The notes under the pieces are model-generated. The model made no database searches and was not told the origin of the DNA. It saw only the letters and a program-made list of their open reading frames with translations. The position numbers were made by a program, and so were the translations under genes. Of a stretch of 5,694 nt of DNA, positions 5,627 to 5,694 are shown one piece after another. The stretch covers positions 1-5,694 of the forward strand of contig CAKPSO010000043.1 of NCBI GenBank assembly GCA_934183185.1, written 5' to 3'. This DNA is from an uncultured Bacilli bacterium. GTDB lineage: Bacteria; Bacillota_I; Bacilli_A; RF39; UBA660. Each line of letters opens with the position of its first letter. Positions within the stretch are counted from its first letter, which is position 1.

Positions 5627-5694
5627 ACCCCAAAAGTTGGACAGTTTATAAATAGTTTCTAATTAGAGGATTGTAACCTGTAATTTACAGGAGA
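5619..5694 (+). mobile_element. Left end of an IS3-family (IS150-like) insertion sequence, continues beyond the window
   Basis: The terminal sequence TGAACTGAACCCCAAAAG followed by TTGGACA matches the pattern of IS150-type inverted repeats (TG.ACTG.ACCC......GTTGGAC, from memory of IS150). It is followed by a short leader and AGGAGA at the window edge, where the orfA start would be expected within the next bases. No transposase coding sequence is in view. The element would be transcribed rightward. Element boundaries and target duplication cannot be checked because the other end is outside. Confidence 0.8.
5677..5694 (+). promoter_or_regulatory. Hairpin covering the presumed IS orfA ribosome binding site
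   Basis: CCTGTA (5677-5682) pairs with TACAGG (5686-5691) across a three-base loop, and the 3' arm overlaps the Shine-Dalgarno AGGAGA (5689-5694). Folding would hide AGG of the binding site. It may limit transposase translation, as is known for some IS elements where read-through transcripts fold over the start region; the role here is inferred. Confidence 0.55.

Overview
The window looks like a chromosomal piece of a very A+T-rich Gram-positive-type bacterium, most likely a Bacillota (low-GC Firmicute). The reasons are AGGAGG-type ribosome binding sites, A/T-ending codons, a Firmicute-like PNPase and GpsA, an HD-GYP-type protein of clostridial style, and IS605-type and IS3-type transposon traces. 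I cannot name the genus from sequence alone.

Layout, left to right. (1) 1-1558, + strand: the 3' two-thirds or so of pnp (polynucleotide phosphorylase), 5' end outside the window, with a perfect in-frame 42-bp tandem duplication in the helical linker, followed by a strong A/T hairpin terminator. (2) About 1638-2146, + strand: a decayed tnpB (IS200/IS605-type accessory nuclease) with several stops, a frame change and a large internal deletion. It ends facing the next gene, and hairpins lie between the two. (3) 2223-3521, - strand: an HD-GYP-like protein that keeps the first H...HD residues but lacks the rest of the metal site. It has a good promoter of its own (TTGACT-17-TATAGT), which also argues for a start 18 bases inside the longest ORF. 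(4) 3578-4522, - strand: gpsA, NAD(P)-dependent glycerol-3-phosphate dehydrogenase, directly upstream of the HD-GYP-like gene. (5) 4523-4666: a divergent A/T-rich intergenic region with candidate promoters. (6) 4667-5626, + strand: an unrecognised protein with a four-cysteine zinc-ribbon-like motif. Its last two codons and stop appear to come from an inserted element. (7) 5619-5694: the left end of an IS3-family (IS150-like) insertion sequence running off the window, with a hairpin that covers the presumed orfA ribosome binding site.

The genes do not form one obvious pathway. pnp is a housekeeping RNA-turnover gene. gpsA feeds phospholipid synthesis and may be partly cotranscribed with the HD-GYP-like gene. 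The zinc-ribbon gene is divergent and probably damaged by the IS. The overall impression is an accessory, IS-affected flank next to a core gene. I see no clear defence system, CRISPR array or other multi-gene novel system. The best leads are the degenerate HD-GYP protein, the unrecognised zinc-ribbon protein and the PNPase duplication.
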